Shown here: in pieces, positions 5,556-6,828 of the stretch
Layout: each line of letters opens with the position of its first letter
Numbering within the stretch: position 1 is the stretch's first letter
Assembly: GCA_030840665.1 (NCBI GenBank)
Contig: JAVEEB010000457.1
Coordinates: 1 to 6,828 of the forward strand
Direction: 5' to 3'
Source: Frankiaceae bacterium
GTDB taxonomy: Bacteria > Actinomycetota > Actinomycetes > JAVEEB01
DNA length: 6,828 nucleotides
Position numbers and translations under genes: made by a program
Notes under the pieces: generated by a model
Seen by the model: the letters and a program-made list of their open reading frames with translations, nothing else
Database searches by the model: none
Told to the model about the DNA's origin: nothing

Positions 5556-5593
5556 TTCATCTGCGGGAAACAAACCGGAACCTCAGCGGAAAC
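5556..5593 (+). promoter_or_regulatory. GlnR-type operator upstream of nirB
   Basis: The sequence reads TTCAT-n6-GAAAC-n6-GAACC-n6-GAAAC. The perfect b-sites at 5567-5571 and 5589-5593 are 22 bp apart, as in the nasC box, and 26 of 38 bases agree between the two elements, including the CTGC that precedes the first GAAAC. The a-sites are degenerate. nirB is a known GlnR target in other actinobacteria. The box ends 63 bp before the ATG, leaving room for a normal promoter and leader. Confidence 0.63.
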
Positions 5594-5603
5594 CCGTAGC
5601 GCC

Positions 5604-5609
5604 CACCAT
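5604..5609 (+). promoter_or_regulatory. Candidate -10 hexamer of the nirB promoter
   Basis: CACCAT lies 10 bp after the operator, the same offset as CAGGGT before nasC, and shares its CAnnnT pattern. Transcription would begin near 5616, placing the operator centre near -41.5 and leaving a leader of about 41 nt with the GGGAG ribosome-binding site at 5646-5650. Confidence 0.33.
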
Positions 5610-5656
5610 CGGTGAATCGGCAGCACGAACACCCTCTTCGCCGATGGGAGTCGCAC

Positions 5657-6828
5657 ATGCGTCGCAGGCTGGTCGTCGTCGGCAACGGCATGGTCGGGCA
5701 GCGCCTCGTCGAGGCCTTGCGTGAACGCGACACCACGCGCGCCTGGACGGTGACGGTCCTCGGTGAGGAGCCGCGTCCGGCCTACGACCGCGTCGGCCTG
5801 TCGTCGTACTTCGCCGGCACGTCAGCCGAAGAACTGACCCTCGTGCCGGGCGGCTTCTACGACGGTGACGGCCTGATGCTGCGCCTCGGAGACCCGGTCG
5901 CGACGATCGACCGCGACCAGCGCCTCGTCACGACGCGCTCCGGGCACCAGGTCGCGTACGACATGCTCGTGATGGCCACCGGCTCGTATGCGTTCGTGCC
6001 CCCGATCCCCGGCCACGACCTGCCGGGTTGTTTCGTCCACCGGACCCTCGAAGATCTCGATGCCATTCAGGAATGGGCGCTCGGCTCCAAGGTCGGCGCC
6101 GTCGTCGGTGGGGGCCTCCTCGGCCTGGAAGCGGCCAACGCTCTGCGCGCGCTCGGTCTGCAGACGCACGTCGTGGAGTTCGCCCCGCGGCTGATGCCGG
6201 TGCAGATCGACGAAGGTGGCGCGTCGGTGCTGCGCCGGCACGTGGAAGCGCTCGGGGTCAACGTGCACCTCGGTGCGGCGACCGAGCGGATCGAGGCGCG
6301 CAAGAACGGCACGGTCGGCCAGATGACCTTCGCCGGTGGGGGCGAACTCGCCGCCGACATGGTCGTCTTCTCCGCCGGTGTCCGCCCTCGCGACGACCTG
6401 GCGCGCGCGTGTGGCCTGACCGTGGGCGAGCGCGGCGGCATCGTGGTGGACGACACGTGCAGGACGTCCGACCCGGCGGTGTACGCCATCGGCGAGTGCG
6501 CGCTGGCGCAAGGCCGCATCTACGGCCTCGTTGCTCCCGGCTACGCGATGGCAGAGGTCGTCGCGGACCGGCTCCTCGGCGGCCAGGCCGAGTTCACCGG
6601 CGCCGACATGTCCACGAAGCTCAAGCTGCTGGGCGTGGACGTCGCCAGCTTCGGCGATGCGCACGGGGCGACGGACGGCGCGCTGTCGGTCGTGTACGCC
6701 GACCCGATAGGCGGCGTGTACAAGAAGCTTGTCGTGTCTGACGACGCGCAGACCTTGCTCGGCGGGGTGCTCGTCGGGGACGCGTCGACGTACGCGTCGC
6801 TGCGCCCCCTCGTCGGCATGAAGCTGCC
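5657..6828 (+). CDS. nirB: Nitrite reductase [NAD(P)H] large subunit, N-terminal part (cut by window end)
   Basis: The first 390 residues of the large subunit of the cytoplasmic assimilatory nitrite reductase, which reduces nitrite to ammonium with six electrons from NAD(P)H. Visible are the FAD Rossmann motif GNGMVG (residues 9-14), the NAD(P) motif GGGLLG (151-156), the second FAD motif VYAIGECALAQGRIYGLVAPGY, and the NirB-like segment MSTKLKLLGVDVASFGDAHG, then GGVYKKLVV. The BFD domain and the sirohaem/[4Fe-4S] domain, expected downstream in a protein of roughly 840 residues, are beyond the edge. Without them a NasB-like product cannot be strictly excluded, but the ECALAQGRIYGLVAPGY and STKLKLLGV stretches favour NirB. 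GGGAG lies 6 nt before the ATG. nirD is expected downstream. It has its own operator and is separated from nasB by a hairpin. Confidence 0.85.
   Translation, partial: MRRRLVVVGNGMVGQRLVEALRERDTTRAWTVTVLGEEPRPAYDRVGLSSYFAGTSAEELTLVPGGFYDGDGLMLRLGDPVATIDRDQRLVTTRSGHQVAYDMLVMATGSYAFVPPIPGHDLPGCFVHRTLEDLDAIQEWALGSKVGAVVGGGLLGLEAANALRALGLQTHVVEFAPRLMPVQIDEGGASVLRRHVEALGVNVHLGAATERIEARKNGTVGQMTFAGGGELAADMVVFSAGVRPRDDLARACGLTVGERGGIVVDDTCRTSDPAVYAIGECALAQGRIYGLVAPGYAMAEVVADRLLGGQAEFTGADMSTKLKLLGVDVASFGDAHGATDGALSVVYADPIGGVYKKLVVSDDAQTLLGGVLVGDASTYASLRPLVGMKL

Noticed and set aside
3076..6664. Long minus-strand open frames opposite nasC, nasB and nirB (for example 3076-4104, 4568-5656, 5822-6664).
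   Set aside because: They are arginine- and proline-rich shadows typical of high-GC coding DNA, with no domain or ribosome-binding site seen, and lie opposite well-conserved genes.

Overview
The window is high-GC DNA from an actinobacterium. It encodes two actinobacterial families of unknown function (DUF3107 and DUF6158), an actinobacterial-type assimilatory nitrate reductase, GTG starts, a probable leaderless promoter and GlnR-like operator repeats. The order within Actinomycetota cannot be fixed from the sequence; Micrococcales would fit but this is a guess. No mobile element, CRISPR array, tRNA or rRNA is visible, and no stretch over 300 bases lacks a gene.

Left part (1-1712): five genes, all on the minus strand. 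In transcription order from the right they are a DUF6158 protein (1470-1712), a very acidic 61-residue protein (1281-1466, 3 nt downstream, so one operon), a DUF3107 protein (918-1142, GTG start), a GlsB/YeaQ-type three-helix membrane protein (458-715), and the N-terminal part of an aldo/keto reductase that runs off the left edge (1-371). Strong hairpins at 413-441 and 1193-1220 separate transcription units. A 9-bp tandem repeat (872-925) begins inside the DUF3107 stop codon and supplies four in-frame TAG codons.

Right part (1921-6828): nitrate assimilation genes on the plus strand. The first is a 700-residue molybdopterin/[4Fe-4S] nitrate reductase catalytic subunit (nasC/narB type). It overlaps by 4 nt (GTGA) a 493-residue FAD/NAD(P)H electron-transfer subunit with a C-terminal BFD-type [2Fe-2S] domain (nasB type). 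After a 155-bp gap with a hairpin comes the N-terminal half of the NADH nitrite reductase large subunit (nirB), cut by the right edge. Together they would carry electrons from NAD(P)H via NasB to NasC (nitrate to nitrite) and then reduce nitrite to ammonium with NirB(D).

The most informative non-coding signal is a 38-bp element found twice, upstream of nasC (1861-1898) and of nirB (5556-5593), identical at 26 of 38 positions. Each copy carries two GAAAC half-sites exactly 22 bp apart, in the layout of a GlnR box, and a CAnnnT hexamer that could be a -10 lies exactly 10 bp downstream of both. This suggests the two units are separately promoted but co-activated by the nitrogen regulator GlnR. 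The pathway itself is known biology; no wholly new system is evident.
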